DNA of 64,000 bases from NCBI RefSeq assembly GCF_008831285.2, contig NC_045145.1, positions 2,232,001 through 2,296,000 of the forward strand, written 5' to 3'. Positions 20,540 to 31,959 of the stretch are shown here, piece after piece; position 1 is the stretch's first letter; each line of letters starts with the position of its first letter. The translations under genes were made by a program, and so were the position numbers. This stretch comes from Nymphaea colorata (taxonomy: Eukaryota > Streptophyta > Magnoliopsida > Nymphaeales > Nymphaeaceae). Below the pieces are notes generated by a model. It had not been told where the DNA came from, ran no database searches, and was given only the letters and a program-made list of their open reading frames with translations.

Positions 20540-22684
20540 CTATACAAGATTTAAGCTACATATGCTATGCACGATGTGTGAAACCGCAAAATTTAATAAC
20601 TGCAAGATATATGCCGACACAAAAAAGGAAGGTATTTCTACCTTGGGATTTGGGGAGCAAGATGACATATTCACCTCCTTTGATGAACCACTCTGCTGCT
20701 CATAATCCACCACTTGATGAAGCACTCCTCTTGTGGATTGCACAAGAAAGATTGAATGGATGAAGTTAGGAGGGGACATTGTGAGCTTGATCACCCACCC
20801 ACTTGATGAAGATGGACCGGTTCAGTAAGAGTGTTATATATATATATATATATATATATAATGGTCTTAGTTATATATGCCAATTGTACACTGGCTGAAA
20901 GGCGGGAGCTGTGGAGGCAACTCTCTCTTCTATCTGCATCTATCACAGTTCCATGGATGGTCTTTAAGATAAAAAATAAAGAAAAAATACCTCAAACAAA
21001 GAGTGTATGTTAATCACATAGAGATGTACATGTTTTGGATATTAATTGAGATGGTTAAAAATCCAGTTCAAAATCCAATTTGTTGGTAGATGACATTATT
21101 TGAGACTAATTCACTTTCAAATTCATGGCAAGTACTTTTCTCAGGAAATTCACATGCCTAAAGGCATTTTCACCCTTTAAACGCCTCAAGGCACAAAGGT
21201 GAAGCACCTTTTACCTATTGAAATTGGACTCACAGGTGAGGCATGAGAGTCAAGTACAAGAGTACAATCCCTCCGTTTAATCACGGATTTTGTTTAGGAA
21301 CAGATTTGGTCGTGGGAGAAGGGAAATACTTCAGGCGCTGGGACAAGATACTGCAATTCATACAACAGAAGACCTGATGAATTTCAAATGCTCCAATCAG
21401 TTCCTCTTATTGGAAGGGGTTAAAAGAACATACCATTTTTATACTTCTACTGTATAACTGATCAACCCTTAAAATCATAGCTCAAATGCATATTTCAACA
21501 TAACTCAATGAGTCCATGAACAACAAAAATGAATCACAGCAACTAGGATAATTTCAATAACTTGCAAAAAGTTACCTAGACTGAACAGTACAACCTAACC
21601 AACAAATTGTGATTAACAACACTACATACAGTGTAAATAATGAATTATGAAATAACACGTGCTACTTCCAACTTATTTGCAGTCTCAAATCATTATTATT
21701 TCAAATCGATTTAATTGTCGATAGAATATAACTAAAAGTCAAGATCTTGAGGATTATGATACCTGTGATGCTGCTTCAGCACCAAAAGGAGAACGAAGTT
21801 TTCCATAATGCCGACAAGAAATCTTTAGCAAGGAGAATAGCAACCGCAATGACTCCCCCCTTCTATGGTCAACATTAGAAGTTCACAAGGCAATTCTCTC
21901 ATCAACCCATTTAAGAACATCCTCAGACCACCACTGATTGCATCATTTTGTTGTGTTCTTCCTTGAACAAAACCAGCTTGATTTTGCGATTGAAATTGCA
22001 AAGACGTTGATGAGTTTTCATAAAGAATAGCTACTCTCACTTTTCGACATGGCTTCATGAACTTTCCAACATAGGCAAAGAATAACAACCACAATTACCT
22101 CCATTGTTCAAACCAACCAGCAGTTCAGTTTCTTCTATTGCTGGAACAACTGCAATCTGAGAAAACAAAACTTTTCTAGCACTCTAGAGACAAAGCTTGG
22201 CATGGAGGCTTCCATGTTAGCAACACATGATTCTATCATAACTGAGTTGGATGTGAACAAAATAGCTTGGCATATTTTTAAAATGTAGGCTCCCATGTTA
22301 GCAAACACATGATTGTATCATAACCAAGTTGGATGTGAGATGCAAAGTGGTTCTCATAGATATTCTGTCAAGCAACCAACAAACCTAAGCGATGTATGAT
22401 ATGTAATTCAAAGACTATATCAGAATGTGACACAACCAACACACCCATGAACTTGATCAGATTATACTTATCAAAAGAATCAAGCTGTCACGGACTGACT
22501 TTTTCAGGCCTATTTGGCCAACGGGGTGCCGAGGGATAGTTGATCCACAACACAAGTGAAGGCAATGAAATGAAAACCAAACAACTAAGACAACTAAGAT
22601 GGAATTATGGTTCTGGTTTAATCTTCTGTCCTGAAAGGCATGTCTCTCTTAAGATAGAGGAGATGATGGGGCATGACACTCAAC
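20540..22684 (-). repeat. Repeated unit, copy C
   Basis: Shares 20690-20970 with unit A and about 21000-22684 with unit B. It lies between the two D repeats. Relative to B it lacks about 400 bp (B 13795-14193), a deletion that joins two exon-like pieces. Includes an (AT)n run at 20835-20860. Confidence 0.8.
21773..22094 (-). pseudogene. Fused exon-like pieces of the unidentified gene (unit C)
   Basis: The minus-strand frame starts near 22094 and reads 'RVAILYENSSTSLQF', then 'GFVQGRTQQNDAISGG'. It then runs across the deletion join into sequence that in unit B is the separate 'WVDERIA' exon, but in the wrong frame. The donor at 21773 (CAG|GTATCA) is kept. The fusion is a by-product of the deletion, so this copy is non-functional. 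Confidence 0.5.
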
Positions 22685-22731
22685 TTGGGTATATGAGAGG
22701 TTTTGTGTATTCAATTAATGTACTAGTAGCT

Positions 22732-23360
22732 TGGTAATGAAAGGGGCAATATATTACAAGATCAAAGAGGGATTGGGTTAGTTTCTCCTACACTCAGAAA
22801 ACCAAGAAATATAACAAGAGATGTCAAGCTTTTAGTTTAAAATAGTTCATAAATCATCCATCAACTCATAAGCTTGAGTGCTCGTGTTGTGCAAATAATA
22901 TGTCTTTCATTTACTCGCAGTACTGTACAAGCATCAAGATCCATTTCACATAATTGTTGTTGAATTTCTAGAAGGGATCTCTCTCAATTTCCAAAATATG
23001 AACATAAAAGAATGGTCCTCAACATCTCAGGAAATCAAAAAGAGGAGTAGAATTGACTCCAAAATTACACATCTGCAAAAGACTGTCGCATTCAATTTCT
23101 GCAAGTTCAACCATCATGCCTTTCATTCCTTGACAGATACGTCTTGTTTTTTTTTTCTTTTGTTTTTTCTTTTTTTCGTTCCTTCTTTTGCATTTGGCTT
23201 TTTGCCTTTTGATTTCATTTTTCAGGCCGACCTTCACCTTTGAGGGAATACCTCACCACCCCAAAGGCTACTGTGAAGCTCCACCACTTTGGTGGTTATA
23301 TGTAGTTTTGTCACGTATCCAACCCGCTTCACCTTACGGGCTTTCAACGATCCAAAAGTT
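22732..23360 (-). repeat. Direct repeat D, copy 2
   Basis: Near copy of 19861-20465 with a small extra segment at about 23188-23210 (CATTTGGCTTTTTGCC). It is upstream of unit C in the minus direction. It keeps the same two exon-like peptides as copy 1. Confidence 0.75.
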
Positions 23361-24300
23361 CATAAGTCATAATCTTCGCGACATAGACATAAATCACCTA
23401 TATGTCTACCCGGTACTCTCGATTACCGACCTAGAGGAACAACTACACAAGCCCTGAGCCCATCTCTCAACTCTCATTTTGCTACCTGTCAAGGTTTTAT
23501 AGAGCATTGTGGCTTCTCTCTTAGAGTATTTCTTTGCTAAATCCTTGCATATGCTTAATTAGCAGAGTCAATAGCATCTCCTATTCTTGACTTTCTCAGC
23601 TTCATAGGATTTTTTCCTCATTGTTCATACTCGAGATTTTTCGAGTTTTCCTCTTCCATTGATTGACGACAAAAATTTGAAATTTTCTCCTAGTACTCGA
23701 GGAGGTACTAAAAATAAAATGAAGTCATATCATTGTGTGAAAAAACGCTTGTAAAATGTTTTTAAGCAAAATGGAAAAGTTTTCTTTTTAGAAATGATCT
23801 TGACATCAAATGAAATATCTCAGTGGAGGTAGAAACTCTTCCCTCTCTAAAGAGAAGGGTGCTTGCAAAACCAAATGGATTGACTAGGTAAAAAAATGAA
23901 CTTCATCAATTCTCTTACGGGCAGTGACAAAAGGTGACAGGTAACATGCTGGATCAGATAAGAAGTGATAAGAAAAAACATACATTTTTCAGATCCAAAC
24001 AGACAGTGATTTAAATGCAGATGCCTGAACCTAAACAAAATCTAATAACCAATCTATCAAATTTGAATCTGATCCCAAGTACATTTGATGCTCTAACTAA
24101 GGCTTTCCATTGAACAAAAACGTGCTCCCATAAATGATATCTAATTTTGACAAAGAATTCTGTTCATCAAATATTAATGAGAACAAATGAAAAACAGTCA
24201 ACGATATCAAGCAATGAGAACAGAATTAGATGCCAAACATGCTTTGACAATTACATGTTTGGCTCTTCCGAGAGACCTATTGTGATACCTTGGTATAGGT
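23361..24300. other. No recognised gene
   Basis: No frame, RNA gene or element boundary could be supported on either strand. Confidence 0.4.
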
Positions 24301-24553
24301 ATAACTATAAATTTTATATATACATATGCGTATACGTATTATTTATTATGTTATCTACATGTATACACATATTTTATGAATACATATGTATACGTATGTA
24401 CATGTTAGTTGTTACTTATATTTACGTATATGTATACATATACATATAAGTGTACTGTAAAATATATTATATGTATACATATTATATGTACATATATAAG
24501 TGCCATATATATGTCTACTATATAGAATATGTATACAAATATACGTTAAACTT

Positions 24554-24642
<89 letters not shown>

Positions 24643-24760
24643 GTTACATATACATGTATATACTATATTACATATATACATATATCATTATGCATAATAT
24701 ACACAATTTATATATGCATGTGTATATACTATTTAAATAATAAATATATCTATACAATTA

Positions 24761-24808
<48 letters not shown>

Positions 24809-24896
24809 TTATATATAACATTATACATCTATAACATATAACATAAATATACTTTTGTATAGTCTATAACTTGTATTCGACATTATACCATATATA
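24301..24896. repeat. AT-rich microsatellite block
   Basis: (CA)n at 24554-24578 runs into (TA)n at 24578-24638; another (TA)n/(CA)n pair lies at 24768-24808. Surrounding sequence is TATACATAT-like. Tyr/Ile-rich frames here are microsatellite translations. Confidence 0.85.
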
Positions 24897-25490
24897 TGTA
24901 TACGTTATACTATGTAGACATAAGATATATACATATAACGTTATATGTATACATATATGTTATACATATTCTTTGTGCATATATATTGCATAGATATATA
25001 ATGTGTATATGGATATCTATTTTAATATAATATTATATATGTTAACAAATTAATATAATATTAATATACATATGTTAATATTATGAGTATACATATGCAT
25101 GACATATTACAGTACATAACATATACACAATAATATATAGTACAACATATTATATATGTATATACGTTACATATTTTCCAGAATTTCTACCATATATATG
25201 TATATGTTATACTATGTAGACATAAGATATATACATATAACGTTATATGTATACATATATGTTATACATATTATATGTGCATGTATATTGTATAGATATA
25301 TAATGGGTATATGGATATATATTTTAATATAATATTATATATGTTAACAAATTAATATAATATTAATATACATATGTTAATATTATGAGTATACATACGC
25401 ATTACATATTACAGTACATAACATATACACAAAAATATATAGCACAACATATTATATATGTGTATATACGTTACATATTTTTTAGAATTT
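24897..25490 (+). repeat. Tandem duplication, period 292 bp, AT-rich
   Basis: The unit at 24897-25188 is repeated at 25189-25490 with only scattered substitutions. Both units run from ACCATATATATGTATA to a TTACATATTTT..AGAATTTC end. A further internal near-palindrome (TTAATATAATATTAATATA) recurs in each unit. Confidence 0.85.
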
Positions 25491-26496
25491 CACTATTGGA
25501 TTTGAACTATCAGCCCCAACATCAACTTGAATGCATGAATAGGGACATGGGAGGAGCCATAAATTATTTTTGAGGTGAGGAAGGATGGAGGGGGCATAAA
25601 CCATTGTTACACAAGTATTGAAACTTTTAAGAACCCAAGGGGGCCTTGGCTGAAATAAGAACTCTAATACATAAAAAAAAAAAATAACTGCAGCTAGAAT
25701 GACATTGAAATAGCACACGTACACGCATATTCATGACTAGACTTGAAAAGATTTCATTTATCAAGGAATCCGGTAAAGTCATTGAAAAATGAAAACCCAA
25801 CAACTAAATCAACAAAGCTCCTAAGCAACCCATGACACAATGAAAGTGAGAACTAAACAGAACGAGCGTTATGCTGGAAAACCACTAAAGCAGAATATAA
25901 AAGAGAAGACTGAACTACTATAAAATCAAACCAACATTTGCCCAACTCAACAAAATTAAAATAAATCACACTGAATATGCTCCTACTGAAAACTAATCAA
26001 ACCAATGACTTTAACCTATGTTGGATATTTACAATACCTAAGACATCCATTCAACTAACAAGACACAAGAAGAAATTGAATACTAACTTGGTCAAAAATC
26101 ATGAAGGACCTAGTTATTGAAGACATGGCAGGATAGTTGGTGATGATTGAGAATACCTCCACCCTTGGACGCTCATTTTTGCTATTAAGATAAGCACACA
26201 CTAGCCAAGAGGGAGAAGGGTGAATAAGAAAAGTTAAAAAGGAGAACGAGAATGCAGTGGAGGGTAGACAAGAAGAAGATTGATCCACGGTGGAGATTGG
26301 TTACTGGTTAGGCTAGAGATACGGGGTGTTCCACCCCCTTTGATGTTGGATAATAAAAGAAAACGTTTGGAAAACCAGTTCTAGGACCTAAACAAAAAAA
26401 AAAATAAAATAAAATCATGTCATTGACATCATATAGAACCATTTGAAGCATAATATAGTCCATAATACTTGTACATCTGATTCCTCTTGTGTAATC
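25491..26496. other. No recognised gene
   Basis: No supported gene. Downstream exons of the eS7 remnant would be expected here on the minus strand, but none was found. Confidence 0.4.
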
Positions 26497-26946
26497 CATT
26501 TTATAGAAAAGCCTTCGGCAATTTGAAGGAACATGGATCACCACTGCCTTCGGGTTCCCATAGATGTCAATTTGGCTTTAATGCCTAAAATGAGAAAAAG
26601 AAAACATCAATTAGCGTAAGAGTGCTACCAAGAACATAGACACTAAAGCGACATTAAATCCCTTTTGTTAAAAGACTTTCATCAAGCATATAAAACAAAC
26701 ATGAAGTCCTTACACAGCTGAGTTGATGAACCGATCCTTCATATCATTTTTCAGTTCCTGGTTGGTGTTCTCAAGGTCAGAAAAAGCCAGCAAGGTGAGA
26801 AATGTTTACTGTTGATGAATATTATACTTCAACTTATGCTTTAAAGTAGCTACACAGCTCAAATTCTTAACCCGTGCAACTATCTCCTCAAACATAGAAG
26901 GATCAGCGCCCTTGTCTTCCTGAATTTTCCTCCTTGTTGTATACAT
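26497..26946 (-). pseudogene. RPS7: Ribosomal protein eS7 (RPS7) remnant, three exons
   Basis: eS7 is a small-subunit ribosomal protein. Three minus-strand pieces match the first half of plant eS7 in order. Exon 1 (26946-26872, 25 codons) starts at ATG and reads MYTTRRKIQEDKGADPSMFE, then a donor. Exon 2 (26787 to about 26712) reads FSDLENTNQELKNDMKDRFI, against the conserved LFDLENTNQELKSDLKDLYI. Exon 3 (26584 to about 26497) reads DIYGNPKAVVIHVP, against DISGNRKAVVIYVP. The acceptor before exon 2 is CTG where CAG is expected, the donor after exon 2 is unclear, and the C-terminal half of the protein is missing. It keeps introns, so it is a decayed gene segment and not a retrocopy. It is certainly not functional as it stands. 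Confidence 0.8.
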
Positions 26947-28110
26947 TATGACTGCAATTAACCATTCAATTCAAAACATTGGGATGGAAGCTAAAATGAA
27001 AACAGAAGATAAATGCCCTAAAAACCAATGATTTTCAAGATAAAAGTCACTTCAAATTCAAATGGGAACACCAATGTGTTTACTTCTCCAATGCTAAAAG
27101 TAAAAAAGCAGAATCCACTGCAAGGCACCAAAAGTTAACAGGTTCTTTATATTCTTCAGCATTCCATTCAAATGGCATGGGATGAGAAATAACATGTAAA
27201 ACAAGATGAAACCCACCCTCTCTAATTTCACATGTTTACTTATGTAAGAGTTAATGTGCTCCAATCACTACTACCAACCTTCAGCCCTTGCCTTTGCTAT
27301 ATCCTTGAGATGACTAGTGTGTGATGTGCTGTTGGATTGTGCACTCATTTTTGTCTGATCCTAGCAAATGGCCAAATGTATCAAATTGTGCAAACTGAAT
27401 ACCGATTCATTTTGATTCTCCCACAAACGTGTAAACCTAGAAACTCATATTGGCTTTTATTTTGATGTGCCAAATTTCACAGGCACAGACAGCAAATGCA
27501 AATCATAATTTATTTACAATACTTCTTCAGGTAACTTATTGTTAACAAGAAGCCTAGGTTCCTCTAGGAGCAGAAGAATTTTGAATAGAACCGAAAGAGA
27601 GATAAAAGTGTGAAAAAACAACACAAAATCATTCTAAACACAAAGTACTCTCAGCAAAGTAAAATAAACAAGAAACACTATAACTCCACAACTCTCTTGC
27701 GAAGACAAATGATAGACCCTATAATTTGAATGAAAATAAATAGGCAAAAACAGAGGGGAATGGAAACACAACCGACCTCTGTAACAGAAAACAATCATTA
27801 TCTGACTAAAAAGATTTTGTTGGTTCAGCAGGCTTGTTCCTCTCTCACCCCATGGAATTCTTCAGACTTCTCCTCTGATGTGGAGTCGGAAGGTCACAAT
27901 TCTGAAGCAGCTCTGACTGCCTATCTGCAATATGAGGGCCAATTCCTTTACATATGGCCTATAAGTCCCATAGGTACTAAACTTAACAGGTCCCATTCAT
28001 CTCTATTCTCCTTGGGGATGAAAACAAGAGTACTCATGCTGAAGCAAAACAACTGTACATACCATGAAAAAAGATGGATCAAGTTGTTCTGAAACAAAAA
28101 CAGGTGAATG
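26947..28110. other. No recognised gene
   Basis: Sequence between the eS7 remnant and the patatin-like remnant. The catalytic Asp-Gly-Gly exon of the patatin-like gene would be expected on the minus strand here and was not found. Confidence 0.4.
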
Positions 28111-29520
28111 ATGGTTACCACTTATCCTACCATTTGATTTCTTATGAACATCATCTCGTAAAAAGTTTTCAAGTATATCCCTCAGGACAGCCTGTAAAAA
28201 GGGATAAATCAATCAGCGGCATACAAACATATGTTATGTGAATGTTCTCCATAACCATGCTGTCCTACGTATATGAAGAAAAAAAAATTCACAGGTTGAA
28301 AAAAGTTGGTCAAATGTGAAATGATGAGATCTTCGTCCATAGACCAAAATACCTCAGGTCCATTCTCACCATAACATGGAAGCACAAAGGAGGGACTGGG
28401 AGACTCTCACAGTAACTGCGCGTCACAGCCAAGAAGCTCATGCAAATGCTACCAGAATTCAGGACAATAAAAGCCCGCTTTGGGAATACTTTATGCAAAG
28501 CCATATTGCAATTTTGCATTTCAATCGCAACTTTGAAAAGCATTAGTGCCAAAGGTGGATTGCAGAGCGTCCTCCATGGTGTTTCCGGATGCAATAACTG
28601 CACACACTATAGCCCCGAAAGATGAACCAGCTAACAGAGTGTTCTCCTGCAGCCATAACCCTAGTTGAGACAAGATCGGATCATGGAGGGGGAAGAAAAA
28701 AAAGAAAGAAAGAAGTTCATTATTTAATCGAAGCAAGCACTTCCGAGAACTTATGCAGAATTTGTTCGCAACAAATCATCCGACCAAGAAATCCGTCAGC
28801 ACTCAATTTGTCGAAGACTCGAAAGAAATTCAGACCTGCGAAGATAAAACTAGGCGGAATTCCCATTTACAATGGGTGCTCCTCCTTGAAAACAGCTAAA
28901 ACTTTGATGTTCTCACCAAAGTATCAAATTGCTAGGCAATCAGAAAAGCACACGGTTGGGTCTAAGCATGAGTCAGAACACAGGGAATAACGGCATCAAG
29001 ATCACAGATATAAGCCAATTGCAGTTGCACACGACAGAAGCAACACAGAGCGATAAACTCTTTCCCTCTTCATTACCCGAATGTACCCCTTCTCCAGGAG
29101 AAACTGCACGACGCCGAGATGGAAAGGAACCGAAAGCCCCGCAGCGGAGAAGCTGAAGCCGGGGCTCGTAATCTTCGACCGCTCCCTCTCCGCTTCGACG
29201 TCCTTCTCGCTCTGCTCCCAGAAGACGGCGGACTCCGCCTCACCGACGATCACGCGAGGCCCATGAAGAAATCGCCGGTAGCGACGGCGAACGACCGACT
29301 GGGCAACCTAGTTGTGTGCCTTCTCCTGCACCGTGGCGAATAATCTGAGGGCTTCTTGGTAGTCGGCAGAAGGAAGGGAGGGTTGGCGAAAGGCATCCTG
29401 GAGGGTATCATTGTGGAGGAACAGCGTGTGTAATGTGTATTGTAGAGATCCAGGAGAAAACTTGAACGTGGAGGAAATGGCTGCGGTTACATGGACCCGG
29501 AACGAAGTTGTAGGTCCATA
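28110..29520 (-). pseudogene. Patatin-like phospholipase remnant
   Basis: Patatin-like (PNPLA) enzymes are lipid acyl hydrolases with a Ser-Asp dyad. Three minus-strand exons are recognisable. The first ends at 29077 (CATTCGG|GTAATG) and reads SPGFSFSAAGLSVPFHLGVV, then FLLEKGYIR. The second starts at 28646 after CTGCAG and reads ENTLLAGSSFGAIVCAVIAS, with the nucleophile motif GSSFG (28628-28614; GxSxG kept, Phe where Ala is usual). The third starts at 28191 after TTTTTACAG and reads AVLRDILENFLRDDVHKKSN. The exon 1 to exon 2 join is in frame. Defects: an in-frame TAG at 29310-29308 within an otherwise open upstream stretch (to about 29520), no segment between ..MEDALQ and AVLRD, and no Asp-Gly-Gly exon. 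A coding start upstream could not be fixed. Confidence 0.75.
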
Positions 29521-29681
29521 AAATTGGCGTTAGGTTTAAATGGGTCATACATTTTCAAAAATGATGCTTAATTTTTTTTTTCTCAAAAGCAACGTAACGT
29601 AGAGGCACATTATTGCCCTCTTAAAAGTTTTTTATTTTTAAATAGAAACCTTAAATATTTATTCTTAGATATATATAAGTG

Positions 29682-29687
<6 letters not shown>

Positions 29688-29731
<44 letters not shown>
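29688..29731. repeat. (AT)n microsatellite
   Basis: About 44 bp of AT repeat just 5' of the patatin-like remnant on its strand. Confidence 0.9.
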
Positions 29732-29734
<3 letters not shown>

Positions 29735-29841
29735 TGGAAGAAAACAGAAAAGAAAGAAAGAAGGAAAATGGAAGGAGGTAAGAAAGTCCGATGGAGAGAG
29801 AGAAAAAGTGTTCGCTCTGTGTTAAGCGTCTCTATAAGCTG

Positions 29842-29975
29842 ATTATTAAGTCATTTCTCGCAAGACGTTGTGACAGAGGTGCAAATGATGATTATTAGAC
29901 CATTTCGCATGACACGTTGTAACAAAGGTGAAAATGAGTTGTTATACAATTTCGCGACATAGGTGAAAATGATGA
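29842..29975 (+). repeat. Degenerate tandem repeat, period about 49 bp
   Basis: Units begin near 29842, 29891 and 29940. Each reads roughly ATTATTA.. CATTTCGC..GTTGTGACA.AGGTG.AAATGATG, the last one with an internal deletion. Non-coding. Confidence 0.6.
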
Positions 29976-31359
29976 CATGTGAACAACACTTGCGATGATA
30001 TTTTGAAGTTCAAAACATTGTTACATATAATTGCAAAATTTTAAAAAATAAAAAGAAAAATAAGCAAAATTTGTTTTGTTACTGAAAATATATTTGTTGG
30101 GTCGTTATTGCATTTTGTTCATGTTTTCTTGTTTTCTCCTTTTTTACTTGCATGTCATCATAAATTCAAATTTAAAATTAGAAAAGGTTTTTTATCATCA
30201 TTTTGATCATCATCAAAACATTATTTGGATCATTTTATCTTGCTTTAGTGTTTTTTTATTAATTTTTATCATTTATTTTAGTTTTACCTAATTTCAATTT
30301 TTTTTCCAAATAAAAATAAATTCTACAAAAGATATCATAAACAACTCCTTAGCACTAGTGCCCACCATCACACACCAATCTATAATTTGTAAACCAAATT
30401 CAATCTCGATCTTCAAAACCACCCTAATTCCATCTGCCCAAGCCACAATACATATTTTGCATGTAGACATATTTTGCATGTAGATGAAACATCTTTTCAA
30501 TAATATGAAACTAATATGCGATACAGCTAGCCGCCATACTTTCAAAGCACTAGAAACATGTTTTACATATGAACAAAAAAATATGCAAAATTATCAGTTG
30601 TCTTTTATAAAAAATATATATATTTCACTATAATATCCTGAGACGTATGTTTTACTGCCTCAAGGCTTACTCCCGCATCATCACTTTTAACAATATTGAT
30701 CTAACTTTGCCTTGTTGCACACATTAAAATTGTCTCGCACACACACATGCTTATGAAGATATGCACGTGATGTCGAACTGCACCCATATCATGCATTTCT
30801 CCTTCCTTGTCCAAAGATTGAACCAAATTTAATGGTGCCATGCACTTTATAGGGATTAGTGCTATTGGTGCTTTAAATATGCTATATATTCCTTCTCGAC
30901 TAGATAGATGTTTCTCGATGAACTTCGATGACACGACCAATGCACCACGGAAAGCGAATTCGATCCCATAACGCATCGCCTTGTTTTCTACAGGCAAGCA
31001 CTCGCAAGAAAGTGGTTGTTATAAATGTACCTTAAGCTACGGTTATATATATATATATATAAGATTTTGAGCAGTCCAAGTGCAAGGATATGACTGGATT
31101 GTGAGGCCTGCTTAGACTTGGTGGAATCCCCCTACTTACATGAAACTATATATATTTTGTTCCAAAGCAAATTGTGTTCCCCCTTATAAAGGGAAAAAAA
31201 AAAAGAGTTGTGGCTATAGTGGATAATCTCATTTTAAAACTTAGGTTTTGTACTTAGCTTCAAATTAAAACTCAATTTTTGCAAGAATACCCTTTGACTT
31301 TGACTTCAAACAATCTCTCTGTTGAGTGTGTTCAGTTTGACTTGAGCTCATTGGGGTTT
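29976..31359. other. No recognised gene
   Basis: AT-rich. A 98-codon minus-strand frame at 30997-30701 has no recognisable match and no splice or promoter context, so it is not called. Confidence 0.4.
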
Positions 31360-31959
31360 TGACCTAGTGGTCTAATTTTAAATTATACTGAGTTATAGAT
31401 TTTACCATCTATAAATTCAATAATCAAACTTAACTTACACGGATTTAAAAGCCATTGTGTTAAATTAAATTGGAAAGGACTTGTTTTCTAGAGGCAAGCA
31501 CTCGCTAGGGCCTACATGTGAGTTCCATCTGGTGTTCTAAGTCCAGACCATAAATTTGAATTTCGATTTCAAATGACGATTGTAATTGGTTTTGAGTTAG
31601 AAACCTAATTTGGATCCAGTATTACATATTGGATTTGGACGTTGACTTGTAATCTACATTGGGATCTATGTCAAAAATTAAATTCATGTTTTATTTTGAA
31701 CCCAAATTGTGTTTGTTGTTCAAAATTCACTTTGAAATTGATGTTTTTCATGATCATTTTTGTGAAATTCTCTTGCAAAATTTGGAATTGCCTTTAGCGA
31801 CAAAATGAAAAATTTTGGGGTGTTAACAAGGTCAACTTGCTAAGAACATATTCTTGCTCTAGGTAGTTTTGATAGTGTCGGTAAGGGCCCACAAAAATTA
31901 GTTCCATCTGCTACAACTTCTTCAAAGACCTTTTGACTGTGACGGAAGGGTCTAGTGGC

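Noticed and set aside
19861-23360. D1 - C - D2 as an LTR retrotransposon
   Set aside because: The flanking direct repeats lack TG..CA ends, primer site and polypurine tract, and the inside has no retroelement domains.
24412-24740. Tyr/Ile/Val-rich frames on both strands
   Set aside because: Translations of (TA)n and (CA)n microsatellites.
30701-30997. 98-codon minus-strand frame
   Set aside because: No recognised match and no supporting context; not called as a gene.
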